Shown: positions 7,656 to 14,135, counted from the first letter of the stretch. The stretch is 24,505 nt of DNA from Candidatus Aminicenantota bacterium (GCA_030612495.1 JAUWNT010000007.1:1-24505), one strand, 5' to 3'. The notes: generated by a model not told the origin, from the letters alone. A program made the numbers and translations.

Positions 7656-8060
7656 GTGATAAATAGAAAGCGCTTATTTTTTATCTTAATTTTCTTAATA
7701 GGAACAATAGTTGCCACATGTGGGCAAAAACATGAAAATAAAACAGATCAACAGGGTGATAAAAAAAAAGAAACAAATTATTTGGTTACTTTTGTTGAAT
7801 TGGGTTCTGTACGGTGTATTCCCTGCAAAAAAATGCAACCCATTATGGAGGAGATCGAAGAAGAATATGGTAATCAGGTTAAAGTGGTTTTTCACGATGT
7901 TTGGACCGGTGAAGGTAAACCATTTGCTTATAAATATAAAATCCGGCTCATTCCAACACAGGTATTTCTCGATAAGGACGGGAAGGAATATTTTCGGCAT
8001 GAAGGTTTTTTTCCAAAAGATGAGTTGATCGAAGTTTTGAAGCAGAAGGGAGTTAGGTGA
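7656..8060 (+). CDS. thioredoxin-like lipoprotein, extracytoplasmic
   Basis: A 134-residue protein with a lipoprotein signal: hydrophobic residues 7-20 and a lipobox ending at Cys22 (IVATC), then a Lys/Asp/Gln-rich linker. The thioredoxin domain starts near residue 42 and carries CIPC at 54-57 (GSVRCIPCKKM), with cis-Pro100 in RLIPTQVFLDKDG. It should be tethered to the membrane and face outward, reducing or exchanging disulfides outside the cytoplasm. The start is GTG with a full AAAGGAGGT at 7644-7652. It overlaps the ccdA-like gene that follows, and CcdA proteins are known to reduce outward-facing thioredoxins, so these two form a natural electron-transfer pair. Confidence 0.9.
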   Translation: MINRKRLFFILIFLIGTIVATCGQKHENKTDQQGDKKKETNYLVTFVELGSVRCIPCKKMQPIMEEIEEEYGNQVKVVFHDVWTGEGKPFAYKYKIRLIPTQVFLDKDGKEYFRHEGFFPKDELIEVLKQKGVR

Positions 8061-8755
8061 TGATCGAAAACCTATTTACTTGGCTAACCCAACTAATTGA
8101 GTCCACGCTAATTATCGCTTTCTTTGGCGCCTTTTTATGGGGTATTCTCAGTATTTTACTTAGCCCCTGTCATTTAAGTAGCATCCCCTTAATTATTGGT
8201 TTTATCGGCCAGCAAGGGAAAATGCCTATTAAACGGGCATTTTTTATTTCCCTATCTTTTTCGCTCGGAATCCTCATTACGATTGGAGCAATTGGCACTA
8301 TTACTTCACTAATGGGGCGTATGCTGGGCGATATCGGTAAATGGGGAAATTATTTAGTGGCTGGAATTTTCTTCCTAGTGGGTTTTTACCTGTTAGATAT
8401 CTTGAATATCCAGTTTCCGGGCATGAGTGATGTAAAAATGAAGAAAAGAGGTGTCTGGGCAGCATTTTTGCTGGGTCTTATATTCGGTATTGCTCTTGGA
8501 CCTTGTACATTTGCTTATATGGCTCCAATTCTTGCTGTTGCCTTTTCAGCATCTTCAACGAACATTTTGGTCGGAATTTTATTGCTCTTTTTTTATGGGA
8601 TTGGCCATTGCTTAGTGATAGTTCTTGCTGGAACTTTTACTGAAATGATCCAGAAGTATTTGAACTGGACAGAAAAATCAAAGGGAACAATTATACTCAA
8701 AAGGGTATGTGGTATATTTGTTCTTATTGGTGGTATATATATGTTAACCATTTAA
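8060..8755 (+). CDS. ccdA: CcdA/DsbD-type transmembrane thiol electron carrier
   Basis: A polytopic membrane protein of the cytochrome c biogenesis (DsbD transmembrane) family, about 231 residues, which passes electrons from cytosolic thioredoxin to outward-facing thiol proteins. Two conserved cysteines sit at membrane-embedded SPC/GPC turns: Cys37 in LLSPCHLSSIPL and Cys149 in ALGPCTFAYMAPIL, the reactive pair of the family. I chose the ATG at 8060, which overlaps the previous stop (TGATG) with GGGAG 7 bases upstream; a GTG at 8057 would add one residue. It sits between a thioredoxin lipoprotein and Acr3 and has no cytochrome c genes around it, so a role in the arsenic system rather than haem ligation is likely. 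Confidence 0.9.
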   Translation: MIENLFTWLTQLIESTLIIAFFGAFLWGILSILLSPCHLSSIPLIIGFIGQQGKMPIKRAFFISLSFSLGILITIGAIGTITSLMGRMLGDIGKWGNYLVAGIFFLVGFYLLDILNIQFPGMSDVKMKKRGVWAAFLLGLIFGIALGPCTFAYMAPILAVAFSASSTNILVGILLLFFYGIGHCLVIVLAGTFTEMIQKYLNWTEKSKGTIILKRVCGIFVLIGGIYMLTI

Positions 8756-8783
8756 ATAAAAATTAAGTAATGGAGGTGTGCTT

Positions 8784-9959
8784 ATGAATGATGTGAAAAT
8801 TGAACGAAAACTCAATATGTTTGAAAAGTATCTTTATGTTTGGGTTTTGTTATGTATTGTTTTAGGTATTGTTATAGGAAAAGTTGTACCAAATACAGCA
8901 AAATTTCTGGATGGGTTGTCAATTTTTGTAAATGAATCTCCAGTTATATCCATTCCAATTGCCATTTGCCTTTTTTTTATGATGTATCCTATTATGGTAA
9001 AAATTGATTTTTCTAATGTTGTAAAGTCTGGAAAAACTCCAAAGCCCATTGCTTTAACATTATTTGCTAACTGGGTTGTGAAACCATTCACTATGTATAT
9101 TATTGCTATCTTTTTTCTGGGTTTCCTTTTTAAGGCCTTTATTGGAGTCGATGCTACTGATCTGGTCAAATTAGCTCCCGGAGCGAATTGGGACATAGGA
9201 ACCATACATGGAGCGGGGAAAGTGGTTTTGCGAGAAGGAGTGAAAATGCTTGAGATTCCGCTATGGAGGAGTTATCTTGCAGGTTGTATTCTTCTTGGAA
9301 TTGCCCCCTGTACAGCCATGGTTCTTGTGTGGGGGTATTTAGCAAGAGGTAATGATGCCCTGACACTTGTCATGGTGGCGATTAATTCTTTAACCATGCT
9401 GGTTTTGTATGGACCTTTGGGTGGATTTCTCCTTGGAGTTGGACGCTTACCCATACCCTGGCAGGCTCTTTTGTTTTCTATTAGTATTTATGTGGCATTG
9501 CCTCTTTTGGCTGGATTTATCTCTAGAAAATTAATTATCAAGGCAAAAGGAGAACAATGGTTTAAAGAAAAGTTTCTCCACCTGCTTACACCTGTTTCAA
9601 TTGTTGCTCTTTTGTTCACTCTGGTTTTACTTTTTTCTTTTAAAGGAGATATTATTTTAACTAAACCCTTGACTATTTTGTGGATTGCTATTCCGCTTTT
9701 TATTCAGACCAATCTGATCTTTTGGATGACGTATGGAAGTGCAAAGATGCTTAAATTGAAGTATGAAGATGCAGCACCTTCTGCAATGATTGGAGCCAGC
9801 AACCATTTCGAGGTTGCAATAGCAACAGCGACTCTTTTATTCGGATTGTCATCTGGCGCTGCGCTGGCAACAGTTGTGGGCGTTTTAATCGAGGTTCCTG
9901 TGATGCTAATGCTGGTGAAAATCTGTTTAAAAACCAGTCACTGGTTTAAACAACCATGA
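8784..9959 (+). CDS. acr3: Acr3 family arsenite efflux transporter
   Basis: A 391-residue membrane protein of the Acr3 (bile/arsenite/riboflavin transporter superfamily) group that exports As(III). The essential cysteine is Cys176 in GIAPCTAMVLVWGYLARGN, and the conserved glutamate is Glu343 in IGASNHFEVAIATATLLFG; NSLTMLVLYGPLGGFLLGV between them is also typical. I place the start at the ATG at 8784, 7 bases after GGAGG (8772-8776), rather than the GTG at 8778, which would be only one base from that site. The stretch at about residues 124-160 (LAPGANWDIGTIHGAG and following) looks longer than the usual loop before the Cys-bearing helix. The last four bases overlap the rhodanese gene. Confidence 0.94.
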   Translation: MNDVKIERKLNMFEKYLYVWVLLCIVLGIVIGKVVPNTAKFLDGLSIFVNESPVISIPIAICLFFMMYPIMVKIDFSNVVKSGKTPKPIALTLFANWVVKPFTMYIIAIFFLGFLFKAFIGVDATDLVKLAPGANWDIGTIHGAGKVVLREGVKMLEIPLWRSYLAGCILLGIAPCTAMVLVWGYLARGNDALTLVMVAINSLTMLVLYGPLGGFLLGVGRLPIPWQALLFSISIYVALPLLAGFISRKLIIKAKGEQWFKEKFLHLLTPVSIVALLFTLVLLFSFKGDIILTKPLTILWIAIPLFIQTNLIFWMTYGSAKMLKLKYEDAAPSAMIGASNHFEVAIATATLLFGLSSGAALATVVGVLIEVPVMLMLVKICLKTSHWFKQP

Positions 9960-10432
9960 AAAGGACTGTTCTCGAAATATTCGCTATCATTACCGTTAGC
10001 AGTCTCATTGCAATTATGTACAACAACGCTTCCAATAATTCCCTGCCGCTTTTCAAAAAAAGTGATAAAAAGATAGATAAAAGCCCGAAACAATCAAATA
10101 TTTACTTCCAGGAAGTTGAAGCGGAATACGTTAAACAGCTGGTTTATAATCATGAAGCGATCCTCATTGATGCTCGACAGTCATCTCTTTATAAAGAGGG
10201 ACACATTCCTGGTTCCGTCAGCCTACCAGTGAGTAAATTTGAAGATATGTTTCCTGGTTTTGAGTCACGGTTAAAAAGTGATCAAATCATCGTCACTTAC
10301 TGTATCGGCATTTCCTGTGAAGATTCCTTTATTCTTGCTATGAAACTACATAAAAAAGGTGTAAACAGTATTATGATTTATAAAGGAGGAATGGAAGATT
10401 GGCTGGAGAAAGGATATGACATTGAAAAATAA
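9956..10432 (+). CDS. membrane-anchored rhodanese-like protein with two active-site cysteines
   Basis: A 158-residue protein with an N-terminal hydrophobic anchor or signal (residues 5-22), a Ser/Lys-rich linker, and one rhodanese domain from about residue 52 to 158. Rhodaneses carry sulfane sulfur as a Cys-persulfide. The substrate-entry features LIDARQSSLYKEGHIPGSVSLP are present in order. The active loop reads VTYCIGISCEDS: Cys116 is in the catalytic position and Cys121 replaces the usual Arg, as in rhodaneses found next to DoxX/MauE genes, so it might form an internal disulfide or tri-sulfide. It ends in GGMEDWLEKGY. It overlaps acr3 by four bases (ATGA) and the next gene by 17, showing tight coupling. 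The domain probably faces outward; topology is inferred. Confidence 0.88.
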   Translation: MKRTVLEIFAIITVSSLIAIMYNNASNNSLPLFKKSDKKIDKSPKQSNIYFQEVEAEYVKQLVYNHEAILIDARQSSLYKEGHIPGSVSLPVSKFEDMFPGFESRLKSDQIIVTYCIGISCEDSFILAMKLHKKGVNSIMIYKGGMEDWLEKGYDIEK

Positions 10433-10889
10433 ATTTTTAAGCTTTCTGAGTGAAACACCAATTCAACTACTATCCCGACTGGTTCTTGGTGGACTGTTTA
10501 TTTATGCCAGCCTGGATAAAATTGCTCACCCTGAGGGTTTTGCCAAAATCATTTCAAACTACCAACTGCTGCCACAGTTCCTCACAAATATTTTCGCTGT
10601 TGTTCTGCCCTGGGTAGAAATGATTTCAGGTTTATTATTGATTTTCGGTAGATTTACTCGGAGTGCTGCAATTGTCCTTTCCGGTCTGTTACTGGTGTTT
10701 ATGGTTGCGATTGGTATTAGTACTATCAGGGGATTCGATGTAAGCTGCGGTTGTTTTTCAACCACGTCTAGTGAACCGGAAAGCTGGCTGGTTATGATTA
10801 TCCGGGATCTGATTTTTCTGATTCCGGGATTGGTGATAATCCTCTTTCACGCCAAAAAAACATGTCAAAGTCAAATGGAGAAAAAATGA
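10416..10889 (+). CDS. MauE/DoxX family redox-associated membrane protein
   Basis: A 157-residue protein with about four membrane segments. The opening LSRLVLGGLFIYASLDKIAHP and the following PWVEMISGLLLIFGRFTR are the signature of the MauE/DoxX group. Cys111 and Cys113 in DVSCGCFS match the short Cys-x-Cys motif of MauE-type proteins, which help thiol redox processes on the outer side of the membrane in methylamine dehydrogenase maturation. The gene starts inside the rhodanese gene (17-base overlap, with GGAGAAAGG upstream) and ends in an ATGA overlap with the next one. The close coupling to rhodaneses and CcdA suggests that it relays electrons or sulfur; the actual substrate is unknown. Confidence 0.87.
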   Translation: MTLKNKFLSFLSETPIQLLSRLVLGGLFIYASLDKIAHPEGFAKIISNYQLLPQFLTNIFAVVLPWVEMISGLLLIFGRFTRSAAIVLSGLLLVFMVAIGISTIRGFDVSCGCFSTTSSEPESWLVMIIRDLIFLIPGLVIILFHAKKTCQSQMEKK

Positions 10890-11353
10890 AAAAAGATAAA
10901 AATAATTATTTTGAAAATAAAGGGTTTCAACTGAATGGAATCAGATGTTTATCATCCAAAGATGCGTATCCTTTACTGATTAAAAAGGCGATCCTTATAG
11001 ATATGAGAAAGGAATATGAGACCAATTATAGAATATTTGATGTTCCGGACATTCTATATATATCAGACGGGCAGATAAAAAAAAATTCTGCTGTTTTACC
11101 CGGATCAACACCTCTAATTTTTGCCGATAATGTAGGATTGGTAAGCAAAGAAGTAGTGACTTTTCTTGCTAAGAAAGGTTTTACTAATGTATCCATGTTA
11201 ATAGGAGGAGTTGTGGATTGGGTTAAACAAGGTTTTCCTGTAAAGAAAGATCCGAATTATGAGCTTGTGGGGCAATGTGGCTGTAAATTGAAGCCCAAAA
11301 ATCCAAAAAGAACAATTAATCGTTCGTATTCGGAGTCAGGTCCTCACTCTTGA
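10886..11353 (+). CDS. rhodanese-fold protein lacking the catalytic cysteine, with C-terminal CGC
   Basis: A 155-residue protein, apparently cytosolic because no signal is visible. The rhodanese fold can be followed through AILIDMRKEYETNYRI, the loop region LIFADNVGLVSKEVV and the closing MLIGGVVDWVKQGFP. In the loop the catalytic Cys is replaced by Ala80, so ordinary persulfide chemistry is not possible at that site. A C-terminal tail has Cys131 and Cys133 in VGQCGCKLKPK, which could bind metal or arsenic or act as a substitute thiol; Cys21 is the only other cysteine. The ATG at 10886 overlaps the previous stop (ATGA) and has GGAG 5 bases upstream; an ATG at 10862 would add 8 residues. It is the last gene of the tightly packed arsenic operon. 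Confidence 0.78.
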   Translation: MKKDKNNYFENKGFQLNGIRCLSSKDAYPLLIKKAILIDMRKEYETNYRIFDVPDILYISDGQIKKNSAVLPGSTPLIFADNVGLVSKEVVTFLAKKGFTNVSMLIGGVVDWVKQGFPVKKDPNYELVGQCGCKLKPKNPKRTINRSYSESGPHS

Positions 11354-11378
11354 TACAAATATATTGAATTGATATAAT
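11350..11378 (+). promoter_or_regulatory. promoter of the MOT1-type transporter gene
   Basis: TTGATA (11350-11355), a 17-base spacer and a perfect TATAAT (11373-11378). The -35 box contains the TGA stop of the preceding gene. Transcription would start near 11385, giving a leader of about 55 bases before the ATG at 11440. It means the transporter can be expressed apart from the arsenic operon. Confidence 0.7.
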
Positions 11379-11439
11379 AATTTTGTAGCAGGATGAGAGA
11401 AGCGAAATATTTTTGAATAAATATGATTTTAAGAACTAA

Positions 11440-12552
11440 ATGAAGATAAGGTCGTTTGAGTTTAATTTGAGAGAACTGGCTGGTTCTATGGGAGATTTCG
11501 GAACTCTCTTCCCATTTGCGATTGGCTATATTGTTGTCTGCGGCCTGAACCCCGCGGGGCTCCTGGTTATGATGGGTCTGACAAATATTATAACCGGCCT
11601 TGTATACCGGTTGCCCATGCCTGTTCAGCCTATGAAGGTTTTAGCTGTGGTTGCTATTGCTCAGCACTGGTCTCCATCAATGGTCTATGCTTCAGGATTT
11701 GCAATGGGTGCTATCTGGATATTCTTTGCAGTTACTGGGATAATGAGCTGGATTGCCAAAATTACGCCTATTTCAGTTATACGGGGTATTCAGGTTGCTC
11801 TCGGTGTACTTCTGGCAGTTGAGGCTTTTAAGATGATTTCTAGCTGGTGGTTACTTGGCATCATTTCAATTCTTATTGTTCTGGTTCTGAGGCAGAATCG
11901 TTATGCCCCTGCTGCTGTTGTGCTCATGGTTATTGGCATAGTAATTGTATTTATAAAAGGTGAGCTTCAGATTAATTATTCTGGCTTTGAGCTTCCACAC
12001 TTAACTAAATTTCATATTAAGGAAATCTGGCAGGCCCTGCTCCTGGCTGGTTTTGCCCAGATTCCTCTTACAGCGACCAATGCAGTTATAGCCACTTCGT
12101 CATTGATTAAAAAATATTGGCCGGATAAACCTGTAAAAGAGAGTCGTCTCTCTTTGAATATGGGAATTATGAATATTCTCCTCCCATTTTTCGGAGGAAT
12201 GCCACTTTGCCACGGAGCCGGAGGTCTGGCCGGGCAGTATTACTTCGGTGCTAGAACGGGCGGGACAAACATAATTGAGGGGATTATCGAAATCTCATTA
12301 GGTTTATTTCTGTCCGCTTCTATTGCGAATCTTTTTTCTGTTTTCCCCACAGCTATTATCGGTGCAATGATGTTTCTTGTGGGGATTGAACTTACCAGGT
12401 TTGCCAAAGATATTCGCCTTAGCAGTGATCTGATTCCCATGGCTGCAACACTCATTATAGCCCTGATCAGCAATATGTTCTACGGATTTTTGACAGGTGT
12501 TCTGATCTATCATTTGTTCCGTATTGTTAGGAAGAATTTTCTAAACTCTTGA
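11440..12552 (+). CDS. MOT1-type molybdate (sulfate-like oxyanion) transporter
   Basis: A 370-residue polytopic membrane protein of the MFS_MOT1/sulfate-transporter-like family, known for molybdate uptake. The family's two characteristic blocks are both present: ELAGSMGDFGTLFPFAIGYI near the N-terminus with PMPVQPMKVLAVVAIAQ shortly after, and, in the second half, GFAQIPLTATNAVIATSSL with FGGMPLCHGAGGLAGQYYFG. A stop codon lies directly before the ATG, so the start cannot be earlier, although the ribosome binding site is poor. It has its own promoter. Its GC-richer stretches (for example around 11540-11570) stand out from the surrounding housekeeping genes and resemble the later part of the arsenic island. 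Molybdate is the likely ligand, but another oxyanion is possible. Confidence 0.88.
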   Translation: MKIRSFEFNLRELAGSMGDFGTLFPFAIGYIVVCGLNPAGLLVMMGLTNIITGLVYRLPMPVQPMKVLAVVAIAQHWSPSMVYASGFAMGAIWIFFAVTGIMSWIAKITPISVIRGIQVALGVLLAVEAFKMISSWWLLGIISILIVLVLRQNRYAPAAVVLMVIGIVIVFIKGELQINYSGFELPHLTKFHIKEIWQALLLAGFAQIPLTATNAVIATSSLIKKYWPDKPVKESRLSLNMGIMNILLPFFGGMPLCHGAGGLAGQYYFGARTGGTNIIEGIIEISLGLFLSASIANLFSVFPTAIIGAMMFLVGIELTRFAKDIRLSSDLIPMAATLIIALISNMFYGFLTGVLIYHLFRIVRKNFLNS

Positions 12553-12577
12553 CATATCAGGTATTTTAAGGTATTTT
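12549..12577 (+). promoter_or_regulatory. promoter of the ribH-nusB operon
   Basis: A perfect -35 TTGACA (12549-12554), a 17-base spacer and TATTTT (12572-12577) as -10. The -35 box contains the TGA stop of the transporter gene upstream. The predicted start near 12584 falls right at the ribosome binding site GGAG (12586-12589), again giving a very short leader. Confidence 0.6.
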
Positions 12578-12595
12578 TTGTACATGGAGTAAAAA

Positions 12596-13063
12596 ATGAA
12601 AGAGTATAAAGGTAAATTAATTTCAAAAGAATTCAAATATGGGATTATTGTTTCAAGATTTAATAATTTTATATCAGAAAAGTTGCTTGATGGTGCTGTT
12701 GATGCTTTGATTAGGAGTGGAGTCAAGGAAGAAGAGATTGATGTCTTAAGAGTACCAGGGGCTTTTGAAATTCCTATTGTTGCAAAGAAGGCTGCTTCAA
12801 AGAAGAGGTATAATGCTATAATTTGTGTTGGAGCCATTATAAGAGGCGAAACACCTCATTTTGACTATATTGCAGGTGAAGTAACAAAGGGAATTGCTTT
12901 GTTGAATCTTGAATTTGGGATGCCTATAACTTATGGGATAATTACAGCAGATACTACTGAACAGGCAATTGAAAGAGCTGGAAATAAGATGGGAAATAAG
13001 GGTTTCCAGGCAGCTCAATCCGCTATAGAATTACTAAACCTTTTTAAAGATGCTAAAATTTGA
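12596..13063 (+). CDS. ribH: 6,7-dimethyl-8-ribityllumazine synthase
   Basis: Lumazine synthase makes the direct precursor of riboflavin from the ribityl-uracil and the butanone phosphate, as a cytosolic 60-mer or pentamer. The 155-residue length is standard. Key blocks are IVSRFNNFISEKLLDGA (phosphate and ribityl pocket), VPGAFEIPIVAKK, and GAIIRGETPHFDYIAGEVTKG with the catalytic histidine His88, then FGMPITYGIITADTTEQAIERAG. No other riboflavin gene is in the window. The stop overlaps the nusB start by one base (TGATG); ribH-nusB pairing is common in bacteria. Confidence 0.97.
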   Translation: MKEYKGKLISKEFKYGIIVSRFNNFISEKLLDGAVDALIRSGVKEEEIDVLRVPGAFEIPIVAKKAASKKRYNAIICVGAIIRGETPHFDYIAGEVTKGIALLNLEFGMPITYGIITADTTEQAIERAGNKMGNKGFQAAQSAIELLNLFKDAKI

Positions 13064-13461
13064 TGTTTCGAATAAAATTCAGCAGGGAGGTTATATTAAA
13101 GATATTATATCAGATTGATGTGCTGAATATAAACGAAAGTGATATAGATGATATTATTCAAAACAATCTCGAATTTTTTAAAGCTCTTAATATAAACGAG
13201 AAAGAGTTCATAAAAGAAATTATTAATGATTATTATAAAAAAAAGGATTCTATTGATAATTTAATATCAGAGAATTTGATTGGGTGGAAACTAAACAGAT
13301 TAACCCCAATTGACAGGAATCTCTTACGTATGGGAATAGCAGAGTCATATAATAATAAAAAGGCTATTATTATTGATGATATTATAAGAATTGCTAAGAA
13401 ATATGGTGGAGAAGATTCATATAAGATTATAAATGCAATTTTAGATAAGGTTATTCAGTGA
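13063..13461 (+). CDS. nusB: transcription antitermination factor NusB
   Basis: A 132-residue all-helical protein that, with NusE, binds boxA RNA and supports antitermination of rRNA operons. It opens with SREVILKILYQIDVLNI, the family's first helix, and ends with LTPIDRNLLRMGIAE, KAIIIDDIIRIAKKYGGEDSYKIINAILDK, in which the D(D/E)xxxxAKxYGxxxSxxFxNxxLD pattern of NusB is clear. I start it at the ATG at 13063, overlapping the ribH stop; a TTG at 13060 is less likely. The last four bases overlap the GTG of the transglutaminase-like gene. Confidence 0.95.
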   Translation: MFRIKFSREVILKILYQIDVLNINESDIDDIIQNNLEFFKALNINEKEFIKEIINDYYKKKDSIDNLISENLIGWKLNRLTPIDRNLLRMGIAESYNNKKAIIIDDIIRIAKKYGGEDSYKIINAILDKVIQ

Positions 13462-14135
13462 AAATCCTAATTATTTTACTCTTTTTTCTTTCCCCTTTAA
13501 AAAAGGTTGAAAATGTTCAGCTCTATTTTTTATCTGATCAGAATGAAATTTTTCTGAATTATTCAAATGGAAATTTTTCTCAAAGAGTATTTCACAAGAA
13601 AGGTAGAATAATTGCAGAAACTAAGAATCTAAATTTTTTGGACATTGATCTGAATTTTAGAATTATTCTTGATAGTACATACATTGATGGTCTTGATATA
13701 AGGTTAAAAAATCTTGTCCTCGATCTTTTTGATTATAATTTAGATAATTATATGCAAAACATTTCAGGTTTTTTAAATAAAAGTATCAGATATTCTGATA
13801 ATGGTTTTCCACAGGATGCTTTGTCTGTTTTGATAAATAAAAAAGCAGATTGTATAGGATTCTCGAATCTGGTTGTAGAACTTTTGCATTCTGTAGGAAT
13901 AGAAAGCAGATTTGTAAAGGGATTTCATTTGGAAAGTAAGACAGATAGAATTATGATTCCTATACCACATAGATGGGTTGAAATTTTGCTTTCAAATGGA
14001 TTTAAATATTTTTATGATCCACAGTATCAGAATTTTTCATCAGGTTATATTATTGTTAAAAATGATGTTGATTTCGAAAAAGTAAAGAAATTTAAAGTGC
14101 ATTTGCTTAAGAAGTCGAGTGAGATTATTAATTAG
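13458..14135 (+). CDS. transglutaminase-like cysteine protease-fold protein, exported
   Basis: A 225-residue protein with a short hydrophobic leader (residues 1-13) and a C-terminal transglutaminase-like domain. The likely catalytic triad is visible in family order: Cys132 in KKADCIGFSNLVVELL, His171 in IPHRWVEILL and Asp187 in FYDPQYQ. The tract before Cys132, ending in NGFPQDALSVLINKK, is the usual lead-in to the active-site helix. Bacterial members include peptidases and cell-wall or protein-modifying enzymes, so the reaction cannot be assigned. The start is a GTG inside the nusB stop (GTGA), which places it firmly in the ribH-nusB-lysS operon; it stops 11 bases before lysS. Confidence 0.82.
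   Translation: MKILIILLFFLSPLKKVENVQLYFLSDQNEIFLNYSNGNFSQRVFHKKGRIIAETKNLNFLDIDLNFRIILDSTYIDGLDIRLKNLVLDLFDYNLDNYMQNISGFLNKSIRYSDNGFPQDALSVLINKKADCIGFSNLVVELLHSVGIESRFVKGFHLESKTDRIMIPIPHRWVEILLSNGFKYFYDPQYQNFSSGYIIVKNDVDFEKVKKFKVHLLKKSSEIIN

Noticed and set aside
8060..8755. CcdA as part of a cytochrome c maturation cluster
   Set aside because: No haem-binding CXXCH proteins or other ccs/res genes are nearby; the neighbours are arsenic efflux and thiol proteins.
12559..12578. Tandem AGGTATTTT-like repeats upstream of ribH, with an AAGGTATTT also at 19216
   Set aside because: Short AT-rich matches expected by chance; the first pair lies in the spacer and -10 region of the ribH promoter, which explains it better.
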